A DNA stretch of 64,000 nt from Rhizobium tibeticum (GCF_900110205.1 NZ_FOCV01000023.1:41533-105532), one strand, 5' to 3'; numbered from the stretch's first letter, positions 1 to 9,080 are shown. The notes: generated from the sequence alone by a model not told the origin. Translations and numbers: made by a program.

Positions 1-2
1 TC

Positions 3-335
3 ACGGCGATCGCCGGCAGCTTTGCCGGCCTTGCCGGAATGATCGAGGTTGCCGCCGTCCAGGGCAGTGCCAATGCCTCGCTTGCAGCGGGCTATGGCTA
101 TACGGGCATCCTCGTCGCCTTCCTGGCGCGGCACAATCCGCTGGCGATCATACCGGTCGCCATCCTGCTTGGCGGCATCGATGCGTCGGGCGGCCTGATC
201 CAGCGCCGCATGGCATTGCCTGATGCGACCGTACTGGTGCTGCAGGGCACGCTCTTCGTCGTCATCCTCTTCTGCGAGACGTTCTACGGTCGCTTCAAGA
301 TCTTCAATCCAGACCTCTGGAAAAGGAGCGCATGA
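3..335 (+). CDS. ABC transporter permease, C-terminal part (cut by window edge)
   Basis: The reading frame is open from the window edge and ends in -KRSA. The visible ~110 residues are hydrophobic and carry a membrane-segment pattern (GYTGILVAFLARHNPLAIIP, then VLVLQGTLFVVILFCETFY) typical of the last helices of permeases of the BmpA/nucleoside or RbsC-like family. It overlaps the next permease gene by ATGA, so the two are translationally coupled and probably form a heterodimeric channel served by the ATPase at 4055. The substrate is inferred from context to be a ureide or triazine (cyanuric acid, biuret or related). The N-terminus lies outside the window. Confidence 0.85.
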   Translation, partial: TAIAGSFAGLAGMIEVAAVQGSANASLAAGYGYTGILVAFLARHNPLAIIPVAILLGGIDASGGLIQRRMALPDATVLVLQGTLFVVILFCETFYGRFKIFNPDLWKRSA

Positions 336-1261
336 TGGAAGCGACCGGCATCGGCATCTGGGGCGTACCCCTCGCCATCTTCGCGGGCGCGATCCGCGTC
401 TCGACACCCTTCATCTTCGTCAGCCTCGGCGAGACCATTACTGAGCGCTCTGGCCGCATCAATCTCGGCCTGGAAGGGACCCTGGTCTTCGGCGCGATGA
501 CCGCCTATGCGATCGCTGTCCTCAGCGGTTCGCCCTGGCTTGGCGTGCTGGCGGCAATGGCGACCGGCGCCGTCTTCGGGCTGGTACACGGCTGGATCTG
601 CAAGTGGCCGAAGGTCAACGACATCGCGATCGGCATCGCCATGATGCAGTTCGGACTGGGGCTCGCCTTCTTCCTTGGCAAACCCTTCATCCAGCCGGCA
701 GCGCCGCACCTGCCGTCGATCCCGTTCGGCGCCTGGTCCAATCTTCCGCAACTTCAGGCGGCCCTGAACATCAACGTGCTTTTCATTCTGGGCGGCATAC
801 TTGCGCTCTTTTTGAGGTGGGCGTTCAAAAACACACGGATCGGACTTGTGTTGCGCGTCGTTGGCGACAGCACCGATGCGGCACGTGCGATGGGGATCGA
901 CCCAGACCGCGTGCGTCTGCTCGCCACCGCCATCGGCGGATCGCTTGCCGCGGTCGGCGGAGCCTATCTCTCGCTCTATTACCCGGGCTCATGGAACGAA
1001 GGCATCTCCTCCGGACAGGGCCTGATGGCGGTGGCGCTGGTGATCTTCGCGCGCTGGAACCCAATCGGCTGCTTCCTGGCGGCGCTTCTCTTCGGCGGCG
1101 CCGGTGCTCTGGGCCCTGCCCTTCAATCGGTCGGCGTCACACAGGGCTACTATCTGTTCTACGCGGCCCCGTACGTGCTGACGCTTGTCATTCTGATTGC
1201 CACCTCCTCGCCCACCCGTTCGCTTGCCGGAGCGCCCGGCGCATTGTCGCTCACGAAATGA
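332..1261 (+). CDS. ABC transporter permease (nucleoside/simple-sugar type)
   Basis: A 309-residue polytopic inner-membrane protein. The segment GRINLGLEGTLVFGAM near residue 35-50 matches the cytoplasmic loop conserved in permeases of BmpA-dependent nucleoside and RbsC-like transporters, and RVVGDSTDAARAMGID near residue 175 matches the second conserved loop. It starts at the ATGA overlap with the preceding permease. With that gene and the two-domain ATPase at 4055 it would make a complete importer except for a binding protein, which is probably upstream of the window. The surrounding hydrolases suggest import of a nitrogen-rich ring or ureide; that is inference. Confidence 0.88.
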   Translation: MMEATGIGIWGVPLAIFAGAIRVSTPFIFVSLGETITERSGRINLGLEGTLVFGAMTAYAIAVLSGSPWLGVLAAMATGAVFGLVHGWICKWPKVNDIAIGIAMMQFGLGLAFFLGKPFIQPAAPHLPSIPFGAWSNLPQLQAALNINVLFILGGILALFLRWAFKNTRIGLVLRVVGDSTDAARAMGIDPDRVRLLATAIGGSLAAVGGAYLSLYYPGSWNEGISSGQGLMAVALVIFARWNPIGCFLAALLFGGAGALGPALQSVGVTQGYYLFYAAPYVLTLVILIATSSPTRSLAGAPGALSLTK

Positions 1262-1271
1262 AGGATCTACC

Positions 1272-2288
1272 ATGAATGGTCTCGGCGGCCTCAACAAGTC
1301 CGAACATGGCGTCGGCATCGGTCTCGTCCAACTGCAGCTTCCGGTTACGGTGACAAAGGACGACCTTGCGCGACAGACGCAGGCGATCGTCGATCTAGTC
1401 GCCAAGGCGCGGCGCAACCAGGCGGGTATGGATCTCGTCGTTTTCCCGGAGTATGCGCTGCATGGCCTGTCGATGGCTATCAATCCGGAGATCATGTGCA
1501 CGCTCGATGGGCCAGAGGTGGCTGCCTTCAAGAAGGCCTGCCGCGACAACCGCATCTGGGGCTGCTTCTCCATCATGGAGTACAATCCTGACGGGATGCC
1601 GTACAATTCCGGCATCGTCATCGACAATGCCGGCGAGTTGAAGCTTTACTATCGCAAGATGCATCCCTGGGTTCCGGTCGAGCCCTGGGAGCCTGGCAAT
1701 AGCGGCATTCCCGTCATCGACGGCCCTCGGGGTGCGAAACTGGCGCTCATCATCTGCCATGACGGCATGTTCCCGGAAATGGCGCGCGAATGCGCCTACA
1801 AGGGCGCCGAGATCATGATCCGGACGGCAGGCTATACGGCCCCGATCCGCGAGAGCTGGAAGTTCACCAACCAGTCAAACGCCTTCTGCAATCTCATGGT
1901 CACCGCCAACGTCTGCATGTGCGGCACGGACGGCACCTTTGATTCCATGGGCGAAGGCATGATCTGCAATTTCGACGGCACGATCATCGCCCACGGCACG
2001 TCCGGCCGCCCGAACGAGATCATCACCGCCGAGGTGCGTCCGGACCTAGTGCGAGAGGCACGGCGCAACTGGGGCGTGGAGAACAACATCTACCAGTTCG
2101 GCCACCGCGGCTACGTCGCTGTCGCCGGCGGCGCGGGTGATGCCCCTTACACCTACATGCACGACCTCATCGCCGGCCAGTACCGACTGCCCTGGGAGGA
2201 TGAAGTCACGGTCACCGATGGCACGTCTTGCGGCTTCGACAAACCGGCAAGGCGCTATGGGGAAACATTCAAACTTGCAGGGGAATAG
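1272..2288 (+). CDS. Formamidase / aliphatic amidase of the nitrilase superfamily
   Basis: A 338-residue cytoplasmic C-N hydrolase. The nitrilase-superfamily triad is visible: Glu60 in FPEYALHG, Lys129 in YYRKMHPW, and the nucleophile Cys162 in LIICHDGMFPE. Length and the motifs WVPVEPWEPGN and MICNFDGTIIAHG fit the AmiF/AmiE branch, with AmiF (formamide to formate plus ammonia) the closer fit. The start at 1272 is preceded by AAGGA at 1261-1265; a longer upstream reading would overlap the permease gene. It sits 10 nt after the permease and 9 nt before biuH. The true amide may be a ring-cleavage by-product rather than formamide; specificity is not proven. Confidence 0.85.
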   Translation: MNGLGGLNKSEHGVGIGLVQLQLPVTVTKDDLARQTQAIVDLVAKARRNQAGMDLVVFPEYALHGLSMAINPEIMCTLDGPEVAAFKKACRDNRIWGCFSIMEYNPDGMPYNSGIVIDNAGELKLYYRKMHPWVPVEPWEPGNSGIPVIDGPRGAKLALIICHDGMFPEMARECAYKGAEIMIRTAGYTAPIRESWKFTNQSNAFCNLMVTANVCMCGTDGTFDSMGEGMICNFDGTIIAHGTSGRPNEIITAEVRPDLVREARRNWGVENNIYQFGHRGYVAVAGGAGDAPYTYMHDLIAGQYRLPWEDEVTVTDGTSCGFDKPARRYGETFKLAGE

Positions 2289-2297
2289 GAGAAGACG

Positions 2298-2999
2298 ATG
2301 GACGCATTGGTCGAAACCAAGGGACACTATATCAATGCCGATCCCTATGCCTGGCCCTACAACGGTGCATTAAGGCCCGATAACACGGCGCTCATCATCA
2401 TCGACATGCAGACCGACTTCTGCGGTCCAGGCGGTTATGTCGATCACATGGGCTACGACCTGTCACTGGTGCGCGCGCCGATCGAGCCGATCAAAGGAGT
2501 GCTCTCGGCCATGCGCGCCAAGGGATACCACATCATCCACACCCGGGAAGGCCACCGGCCGGATCTCGCCGATTTGCCCGCGAACAAACGCTGGCGCTCG
2601 CAGCGTATCAACGCCGGCATCGGCGACGCCGGCCCCTGCGGCCGCATCCTCGTCCGTGGCGAACCCGGCTGGGATATCATCGACGAACTGAAGCCGATCG
2701 AGGGCGAGACCATCATCGACAAGCCCGGCAAGGGTTCCTTCTGCGCGACGGACCTGGAACTCATCCTCAACCAGAAGCGTATCGAGAACATCATTCTGAC
2801 GGGCATCACCACTGATGTCTGCGTCCACACGACGATGCGTGAGGCGAATGACCGCGGCTTCGAGTGCCTGCTGCTCGAGGACTGCTGTGGCGCCACGGAC
2901 TACGGCAACCACCTCGCCGCCATCAAGATGGTGAAGATGCAGGGCGGCGTTTTCGGATCGGTGTCCAATTCGGCTACTCTGATCGAGGCGCTTCCCTGA
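2298..2999 (+). CDS. biuH: Biuret amidohydrolase (isochorismatase-like cysteine hydrolase)
   Basis: A 233-residue member of the isochorismatase-like hydrolase family. Asp36 (IIIDMQTDF), Lys142 (DKPGKGSF) and Cys175 (ITTDVCVHTT) fall at the positions I recall for the catalytic triad of the Rhizobium leguminosarum biuret hydrolase, and the rest of the chain resembles it closely (for example HTREGHRPDLADLP and LEDCCGATDYGNH). Reaction: biuret plus water gives allophanate plus ammonia, in the cytoplasm. It is coupled by a TGATG overlap to the cyanuric acid hydrolase frame, and allophanate hydrolase lies at the operon end, so the three steps are adjacent. Confidence 0.92.
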   Translation: MDALVETKGHYINADPYAWPYNGALRPDNTALIIIDMQTDFCGPGGYVDHMGYDLSLVRAPIEPIKGVLSAMRAKGYHIIHTREGHRPDLADLPANKRWRSQRINAGIGDAGPCGRILVRGEPGWDIIDELKPIEGETIIDKPGKGSFCATDLELILNQKRIENIILTGITTDVCVHTTMREANDRGFECLLLEDCCGATDYGNHLAAIKMVKMQGGVFGSVSNSATLIEALP

Positions 3000-4053
3000 T
3001 GCCCTCCTTGCGTGCTCATGTCTTTCGCGTCCCGGCAGATGGCCCGGACGATGTATCCCGCGTCGAGGCATTGTTTGCCGACCGCATTGACGCCGGCAAT
3101 GTGGTCGCCGTGCTCGGTAAGACCGAGGGCAACGGCTGCGTCAACGATTTCACCCGCGGCTACGCGACACAGAGCTTCGAGCGGCTTTTCGGCGAACACA
3201 ACGTCGAAGGCGTTTCGATCATCATGTCCGGTGGCACGGAGGGTGCCCTTTCCCCGCACTGGACCGTGTTTGCGCGAGAGCAGGTTAATGAGCCCGGAGA
3301 AGGAGCGCTCGCGATCGGAGTGGCGCGGACCCCTGCCCTACCGCCTGAACATCTCGGCCGGCGCGAACAGGTCCGCATGGTCGCGGCTGCGGTGACTGCC
3401 GCGATCCGGGATGCGGGCATCGAGGATGTTGCAGACGTTCATTTCGTGCAGATCAAATGCCCGCTGCTTACCTCGCAACGAATTACGGACGCGGAAGCAG
3501 CGGGCAAGACGACCGCGACGCGCGACACTTTGAAATCGATGGCGTTATCACGCGGCGCCTCCGCCCTCGGCGTCGCCGTGGCGCTCGGCGAGCTCGAGAT
3601 CGACGCAATTCTCGACAGTGACATATGCAGCCGCTTCGACCTCTATTCTCGGTGTGCCTCCGCTTCCGCCGGCGTCGAACTCCTCGATCATGAAATCATC
3701 GTGCTGGGCATGAGCGCGAAATGGTCGGGGCCACTTGCCATCGACCATGCTGTCATGCAGGACGCAATCGACACGCGATCCGTTCGCGCCGCCTGGGACC
3801 GCCTGCCGGCTGACGGCAAGCTGGCGGCGGTACTGGCCAAAGCAGAGCCTGACCATCGGGTCAGGTCGGCCGAAGACGCCATACCATGCTGAACGATTCC
3901 GATATCGCCGGCACGCGTCACGCCCGCGCCTTCGTAGGCGGCGTGCTTGCTGGCATCTTCGGCATGACCGACTTGTACGTCTCGGGCGGAGCTGAACATC
4001 AGGGGCCACCGGGCGGCGGGCCGGTCGCAATCATCGTCGAAAAGGAGATCTGA
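2999..4053 (+). pseudogene. Cyanuric acid hydrolase, frameshifted near 3853
   Basis: Frame one runs 2999-3892 (297 residues) and matches the cyanuric acid amidohydrolase/barbiturase family: GKTEGNGCVNDFTRGYA, SGGTEGALSPH, VQIKCPLLT and SRGASALGVAVALGE are the conserved Lys- and Ser-bearing motifs of the first two repeats. It ends in an unrelated tail after AKAEPD. The missing C-terminus continues in another frame to 4053, with RRRHTMLNDSDI, TRHARAFVGG and SGGAEHQGPPGGGP, the third repeat and the conserved ending. Adding one C to CC at 3853-3854 restores a single 351-residue protein. The truncated product lacks the third Ser motif and should be inactive. Either the gene is broken or the base is a sequencing/assembly error. 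Intact reaction: cyanuric acid to 1-carboxybiuret, which decarboxylates to biuret. Confidence 0.88.
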
Positions 4054-4054
4054 A

Positions 4055-5605
4055 GTGAGCATCGTACGCGACACGCCTCTTCCCCAGACCGGCAAAGCCG
4101 TCGGCATCCAAACGATCGACATGACCATGCGGTTCGGCAGCTTCACGGCGCTCGATCATGTATCGATCGACATCCCGGCCGGCACCTTTCACGCGCTTCT
4201 CGGCGAGAACGGTGCGGGCAAATCGACACTCGTCAAATGCATCATGGGCTTCTACCACCAGACCTCCGGCTCGCTTTCAGTTGATGGCCATGAGGTGACG
4301 GTCGCCTCGCCCAAGGATGCCGCGACCTATGGTCTTGGCATGGTCTACCAGCATTTCACGCTGGTGCCATCGCTGACAGGTGCCGAGAATCTGGTCATAA
4401 GCCGCGCAGCAGTGCCGACGGTGATCAACTGGGCCAAGGAGCGCAAGGATCTTGCCGCCTTCATGGAGCGGATGCCGTTCAAGATTTCGCTCGATCGCCC
4501 CGTCAGCGAACTCGCGGCCGGCGAAAAGCAGAAGCTGGAAATCGTCAAGCAACTCTACCTCGGCCGTAGCTTCCTCGTGCTCGACGAGCCGACATCTGTG
4601 CTGACGCCGGCCGAGGCGGACGAAATGCTCGGGCTCGTGCGCGGCATGACACAGCGCGGCGAGTTGACCGTGCTGATGATCTCGCACAAGTTCCATGAGG
4701 TTACAAAATTCGCTGACGCCGTCTCGATCCTGCGGCGCGGCAAGCTGGTCGGCGGCGGCAAGGTTGACGAATTGTCGACCGCGAAGATGGCTTCCATGAT
4801 GATCGGCGACGTCAAGCTCGCCGAACTCGACACGCGTGTGCCGGTATCCGAAATGGCGAAACCCGTTCTCAAGGTGGAGAAGGTCAAGGCGCCTGACCGC
4901 TCCGGGATGAAGACGATCGAGATCGAGAGCCTGATGGTTCGCTCCGGCGAGATCGTCGGCATCGCCGGCATATCAGGCAACGGCCAGAAGGAGCTGACGG
5001 AGATCCTTGCTGGTCAGCGGCCGACGGAGGCAGGCAGCGTGCTGGTAAACGGCGGTGCCTACGGCGCAACGCGGCTGGAAACGCGCAGGAACAATGTGCG
5101 GTTCATACCCGAGGAACCCCTGCAGAATGCCTGCGCACCGCGCATGACCGTGAGCGAGAACCTGGCCTTCCGTACGTTCGATCTGAAGCAGGATGGCAAG
5201 GAAGCGATCTGGCTCAACAAGGGCAAGATGAAGAAGCGTGCGACGGACCTGATCGCCGATTTCAAGGTCAAGACCGCCTCCTCTGCATCGCCGATTGCCG
5301 CACTCTCCGGCGGCAACGTGCAGCGGGCGGTTCTGGCGCGCGAGCTGACCGGAGAGGTCGATCTTCTGATCGTTTCCAACCCGTGCTTCGGCCTCGACTT
5401 CTCGGCCGTGGCGGAAATTCGCGCCCGCATCATGAGAGCGCGCAACGCCGGCGCAGCGGTGCTGCTGCTGTCTGAAGACCTCGACGAGTTGCTGGAGATG
5501 TCGGACCGCATCATGGTCATTTCGGAAGGCAAGCTCGTCTATGAAACCGCAGCGCGAGCGGCCGACATTTCCGTCATCGGCGCGCATATGGCAGGGCATC
5601 ACTGA
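4055..5605 (+). CDS. ABC transporter ATP-binding protein with two nucleotide-binding domains
   Basis: A 516-residue duplicated ATPase of the RbsA/nucleoside-importer type, starting at GTG one base after the hydrolase stop. Domain 1 has a full Walker A (GENGAGKST, residues 50-58), signature LAAGEKQKLEI (about 153-163) and Walker B LVLDEPTS. Domain 2 is degenerate: ISGNGQKEL replaces the Walker A lysine, and LLIVSNPCFGLD lacks the DE pair, while LSGGNVQRAVL keeps the signature. This asymmetry is normal for the family. It should energise the permeases at 3-1261; the transporter genes are split by the amidase, biuret and cyanuric acid genes inside one operon. Confidence 0.9.
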   Translation: MSIVRDTPLPQTGKAVGIQTIDMTMRFGSFTALDHVSIDIPAGTFHALLGENGAGKSTLVKCIMGFYHQTSGSLSVDGHEVTVASPKDAATYGLGMVYQHFTLVPSLTGAENLVISRAAVPTVINWAKERKDLAAFMERMPFKISLDRPVSELAAGEKQKLEIVKQLYLGRSFLVLDEPTSVLTPAEADEMLGLVRGMTQRGELTVLMISHKFHEVTKFADAVSILRRGKLVGGGKVDELSTAKMASMMIGDVKLAELDTRVPVSEMAKPVLKVEKVKAPDRSGMKTIEIESLMVRSGEIVGIAGISGNGQKELTEILAGQRPTEAGSVLVNGGAYGATRLETRRNNVRFIPEEPLQNACAPRMTVSENLAFRTFDLKQDGKEAIWLNKGKMKKRATDLIADFKVKTASSASPIAALSGGNVQRAVLARELTGEVDLLIVSNPCFGLDFSAVAEIRARIMRARNAGAAVLLLSEDLDELLEMSDRIMVISEGKLVYETAARAADISVIGAHMAGHH

Positions 5606-6276
5606 TGATGGTTGAGATCAAGGCGCAACCTTTTGCGTTTCCAACAAGACCCGACCAGCTGGCGCTCATCGTGATCGATATGCAGCGCGATTTTGCCGAG
5701 CCCGGCGGCTTCGGCGCGAGCCTCGGCAACGATGTCAGCCGGGTCGCGAAGATCGTCCCGGACGTCAAGCGACTGCTTCAAGGGTTTCGCGATGCCGGGC
5801 TGCCGGTCATTCACACGATGGAGTGCCACAAGCCTGATCTTTCCGATCTCCCCCCTGCCAAGCGCGATCGCGGCAAGCCGAGCCTCAGGATCGGCGACGA
5901 CGGACCGATGGGCCGGATCTTGATTGCCGGCGAGGCCGGCACGGCGATCCTGCCCGAGCTTGCCCCGATCGACGGCGAGATCGTGGTCGAGAAGCCGGGA
6001 AAAGGTGCGTTTTATGCGACCGAACTCGGCGACGTCCTGAAAGCGAAGGGCATCAGCCAGCTCGTCTTTGCGGGTGTCACCACCGAAGTCTGCGTACAGA
6101 CGACAATGCGAGAAGCCAATGATCGCGGATATGAGTGCCTTCTCGCCGAAGAGGCAACCGAGAGCTATTTTCCCGAATTCAAGGAGGCCGCCATCGCCAT
6201 GATCCGTGCCCAGGGCGCGATCGTCGGTTGGACGGCGCATGTGGACGACATATTGGAGGTGATCGGCCATGCCTGA
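5605..6276 (+). CDS. Second isochorismatase-family amidohydrolase (BiuH-like)
   Basis: A 223-residue paralogue of the biuret hydrolase at 2298. The triad Asp25 (IVIDMQRDF), Lys130 (EKPGKGAF) and Cys163 (TTEVCVQTT) is complete, and HTMECHKPDLSDLPPAKR mirrors the BiuH substrate-loop region. The start codon overlaps the ATPase stop (TGATG). Members of this family cleave biuret, ureidoacrylate, N-carbamoyl compounds and other amides, so this enzyme may take another ureide that enters by the same transporter. Differences from BiuH in the loop after residue 85 argue for a different substrate. Function beyond amide hydrolysis is unassigned. Confidence 0.85.
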   Translation: MMVEIKAQPFAFPTRPDQLALIVIDMQRDFAEPGGFGASLGNDVSRVAKIVPDVKRLLQGFRDAGLPVIHTMECHKPDLSDLPPAKRDRGKPSLRIGDDGPMGRILIAGEAGTAILPELAPIDGEIVVEKPGKGAFYATELGDVLKAKGISQLVFAGVTTEVCVQTTMREANDRGYECLLAEEATESYFPEFKEAAIAMIRAQGAIVGWTAHVDDILEVIGHA

Positions 6277-6622
6277 GACAACGCGTGAATTGTTGACTCC
6301 GGGCGCCTGGAAAGACCTGACATTCGGTCCATTTCGAGAGGATGTCACAATCCACTGGATCCGTCCCTTCGAAGGCGACCAGCCGGGTGTCGCCCTCTTG
6401 AAATACGAGGCTGGCGCCTCGGTGCCGCGGCATCGCCATGAAGGTCTCGAGACCATCCTGGTTTTGGAAGGCATTCAATCCGATGAAGCCGGCGATTACG
6501 GCCGCGGCAGTTACATCGTCAATGCACCAGGCTCGGAACACTCCGTCTGGAGCGACACCGGCTGCGTCGTGCTGATCCAGTGGGATCGGCCCGTGAACAT
6601 CCTGGAAGAGGAAATAGCATGA
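6269..6622 (+). CDS. Small cupin-domain protein (ChrR-like cupin)
   Basis: A 117-residue single cupin barrel. The first cupin motif is visible as PRHRHEGLETILVLEG (His pair and Glu, about residues 52-67), and the second as APGSEHSVWSDTGC. It lacks the zinc-finger domain of the anti-sigma factor ChrR, so only the cupin fold is shared. The gene overlaps both neighbours (8 nt with the hydrolase, 4 nt with allophanate hydrolase), so it is cotranslated in the ureide operon. A metal-dependent enzymatic or effector-binding role is possible; the reaction is unknown. Confidence 0.8.
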   Translation: MPETTRELLTPGAWKDLTFGPFREDVTIHWIRPFEGDQPGVALLKYEAGASVPRHRHEGLETILVLEGIQSDEAGDYGRGSYIVNAPGSEHSVWSDTGCVVLIQWDRPVNILEEEIA

Positions 6623-8445
6623 CCGGCGCACTGGCCTTCGATATCGCATCGCTGCACGAATTCTACGCTGGCGGCCGAACCATTCACGAGGTTGTCGACC
6701 GCGTCTTCGCACGCATCGCCGAGGTAAACGATACGGGTATTTTCCTGCATCTTTCAGACCGGCAGGTACTGCTTGCCGAAGCGCAGGCACTCGGCCCGTT
6801 CGACGCGGAAGCCAAGCCGCTGTGGGGCATTCCTTTCGCCGTGAAAGACAATATCGATGTCGCCGGCATGCCGACGACGGCAGCGTGCCCAGACTATTCC
6901 TATATGCCCACAGCGGACGCGGCGGTCGTTCGCTTGTTGAAACAGGCGGGCGCGCTCGTCATCGGCAAAACCAATCTTGACCAGTTCGCGACGGGTCTTG
7001 TCGGCGTCCGTTCCCCCTACCCGATCCCCCGCAACGCGATCGACGCCAACCTCGTTCCCGGCGGCTCCAGCTCCGGCTCGGCGGTCGCCACCGCACAGGG
7101 GATCGTCAGCTTCGCGCTCGGAACGGATACGGCAGGTTCCGGCAGGATCCCGGCAGGGCTGAACAATATCGTGGGTCTCAAGCCGAGCGTCGGCGCGCTC
7201 TCTACCGCCGGCGTGGTTCCGGCCTGCCGCACGCTTGATTGTGTGTCCGTCTTCGCGCTGACGGTCGATGATGCATGGCGCGTGTTCGGCATCGCTGCGC
7301 GGTACGATGCGACCGATGCCTATTCGAAAGATATTCCAGCCACAGGCTACGGCCCTCTGCCGCCTGCCCTAACGATCGGCGTCCCGGCAAAGACCGACCG
7401 CCAATTCTTTGGCGATACCGTTATGGAGGCTGCCTATGAAAACGCGCTTGCGATGCTGGCAAAGATCGGCCACCGCATTGTCGAGGTTCCATTCGGCGAT
7501 TTCTATGACGTTGCCAATCTGCTCTACGAGGGCGCCTGGGTGGCGGAACGCTATGCCACTGTGAAGGATTTCTTCGATACCAGCGAAACGAGCTTCCATC
7601 CCGTCACGCGCAGGATCTACGGTGCTGCCAAGACGCTGAGCGCCGCCGATGCCTTCAACGGTTTCTACGCGTTGCAGGCGCTGAAACAGAAGGTGCAGCC
7701 AATCATCGCCTCGGTCGATCTCTTCTGCGTGCCGACTGCGCCGAGCCACTATACGCTGGCCGATCTGGTCGCCGAGCCGATCCGCGAGAATTCGCGGCTC
7801 GGGACCTATACCAATTTCGTCAATCTGCTTGACATGTGCGGTATTGCGGTGCCAACCGGCAAGCGAGCCGACGGTCTGCCCGCAAGCGTTACCCTATTGG
7901 CACCGTCGGGCCAGGATGGGTTGACGGCAGCGCTTGCACGCGACGTTCACCAAGCCGCCGGCGTAACGATGGGGGCTACCGACTGGTCACTTCCGACTGC
8001 TGCGACGCCCACCGCGGTGACCGAGGATGAGATGATTGACCTCGTCGTTGTCGGCGCGCACCTCTCCGGCATGCAATTGAACGTGCAGTTGCGCGATCTT
8101 AACGCGCAGTTTTCGCGAGAAGCCCAAACATCCGATGCCTATCGTCTCTACGCCCTCGCCGGCCAAATGCCGGCGAAACCAGGGATGATCCGCGTCGAGC
8201 CGGGTAAAGGAGGAAACATCGATGTGGAGGTCTGGCGGCTGACGCCTGCCGCCTTCGGGCGGTTCGTCGCCGCGATCCCTTCGCCGCTCGGGATTGGTAC
8301 GATCGACCTATCCGACGGCACGTTCGTCAAAGGTTTCCTAGTGGAGCGTGCAGCGATCGCCGGGGCAACTGATATCACCGAATTTGGCGGCTGGCGCAGC
8401 TATATTTCCGCGCAGACGAACCAGAGGGCGCAAGGCACCGGTTAA
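6619..8445 (+). CDS. atzF: Allophanate hydrolase
   Basis: A 608-residue amidase-signature enzyme, close to the ~605 residues of AtzF. The Ser-cisSer-Lys triad is visible: Lys76 (FAVKDNID), cis-Ser150 (PGGSSSGSA) and nucleophile Ser174 (GTDTAGSGR); the 74/24 residue spacings match those recalled for AtzF. Residues after about 470 (VVVGAHLSGMQLNVQL onward) form the allophanate-hydrolase C-terminal domain. Reaction: allophanate to two ammonia and two CO2, the last step of cyanuric acid and biuret mineralisation. The start at 6619 is chosen because it overlaps the cupin stop (ATGA) and the domain begins at once. It is a stand-alone enzyme without a urea carboxylase partner. Confidence 0.93.
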   Translation: MTGALAFDIASLHEFYAGGRTIHEVVDRVFARIAEVNDTGIFLHLSDRQVLLAEAQALGPFDAEAKPLWGIPFAVKDNIDVAGMPTTAACPDYSYMPTADAAVVRLLKQAGALVIGKTNLDQFATGLVGVRSPYPIPRNAIDANLVPGGSSSGSAVATAQGIVSFALGTDTAGSGRIPAGLNNIVGLKPSVGALSTAGVVPACRTLDCVSVFALTVDDAWRVFGIAARYDATDAYSKDIPATGYGPLPPALTIGVPAKTDRQFFGDTVMEAAYENALAMLAKIGHRIVEVPFGDFYDVANLLYEGAWVAERYATVKDFFDTSETSFHPVTRRIYGAAKTLSAADAFNGFYALQALKQKVQPIIASVDLFCVPTAPSHYTLADLVAEPIRENSRLGTYTNFVNLLDMCGIAVPTGKRADGLPASVTLLAPSGQDGLTAALARDVHQAAGVTMGATDWSLPTAATPTAVTEDEMIDLVVVGAHLSGMQLNVQLRDLNAQFSREAQTSDAYRLYALAGQMPAKPGMIRVEPGKGGNIDVEVWRLTPAAFGRFVAAIPSPLGIGTIDLSDGTFVKGFLVERAAIAGATDITEFGGWRSYISAQTNQRAQGTG

Positions 8446-8891
8446 CGTAGCCTACTATCGAAGGTGCCCGCGTCAGGGTGAGGTTGCGCGAATATGACCG
8501 TCGCGAAAGACTGATCTTATCAGCTTCCAAGAGCGGCGCGCTCGGCGCCCGTCCTCGCGATCCGGCAACGCAGCCGAAATGGCTTCGCACCGCGACCCGT
8601 CGCTACCGCCCATCCCCTCGCGAAATCAGATCATTGTGGTTTTGGGTCGGGATCTACCTCGTCGAGAAGGGCGCCGTGCTGGAGACCACCAGGCGCTCTG
8701 GGGTGCGCCGAGAAAAGTTTCACTCTTTCGCACCGTTGACAGTCGAGTCGGGCCGAACAAGGGCTATCGTTGATGAACCATGTTACATTCCAACTAAGGC
8801 GATGGTGATTTCTCACATTCACCCGAGAGATTGTTGCGGTAGTTGCGCCCCTTCCAGCCCTCTAGAATTCCGGGCTTCGGGGGGCAGTGTC
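8446..8891 (+). other. Intergenic stretch after the ureide operon
   Basis: About 445 nt without a convincing gene. Open frames across it have arginine-rich compositions typical of shadow frames. No strong terminator was recognised directly after 8445. Confidence 0.4.
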
Positions 8892-9080
8892 GTGACCGAA
8901 ACCATTGTGCGACAGCTGATTTTTACGTTGAGCGTTGCGCGAGAAATAGCGTCGCGGGAAAGTCCAGACTACGACCTCGTTCTACTTCTCATCCAGCAAG
9001 CCCTCCAAGTGGCCAAGGACGAGGCGTCGCGCCACGGGATTATGATCGATTTCGATGACGTATCTGAACGAGAGCATTGA
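8892..9080 (+). CDS. Small hypothetical protein
   Basis: A 62-residue helical, acidic-ended protein beginning VTETIVRQLIFTLSV and ending FDDVSEREH. GTG at 8892 is preferred because the residues upstream in the same frame look non-coding and a G-rich stretch (GGGGGCAG) lies just before it. No family was recognised and there is no signal peptide. The gene stands alone between the ureide operon and a sparse region; translation is plausible but unproven. Confidence 0.45.
   Translation: MTETIVRQLIFTLSVAREIASRESPDYDLVLLLIQQALQVAKDEASRHGIMIDFDDVSEREH

Noticed and set aside
8478..9080. A 200-codon open frame across the gap after atzF
   Set aside because: Only its last 62 codons have protein-like composition; the rest is Arg/Ser/Pro-rich shadow sequence, so only 8892-9080 was kept.
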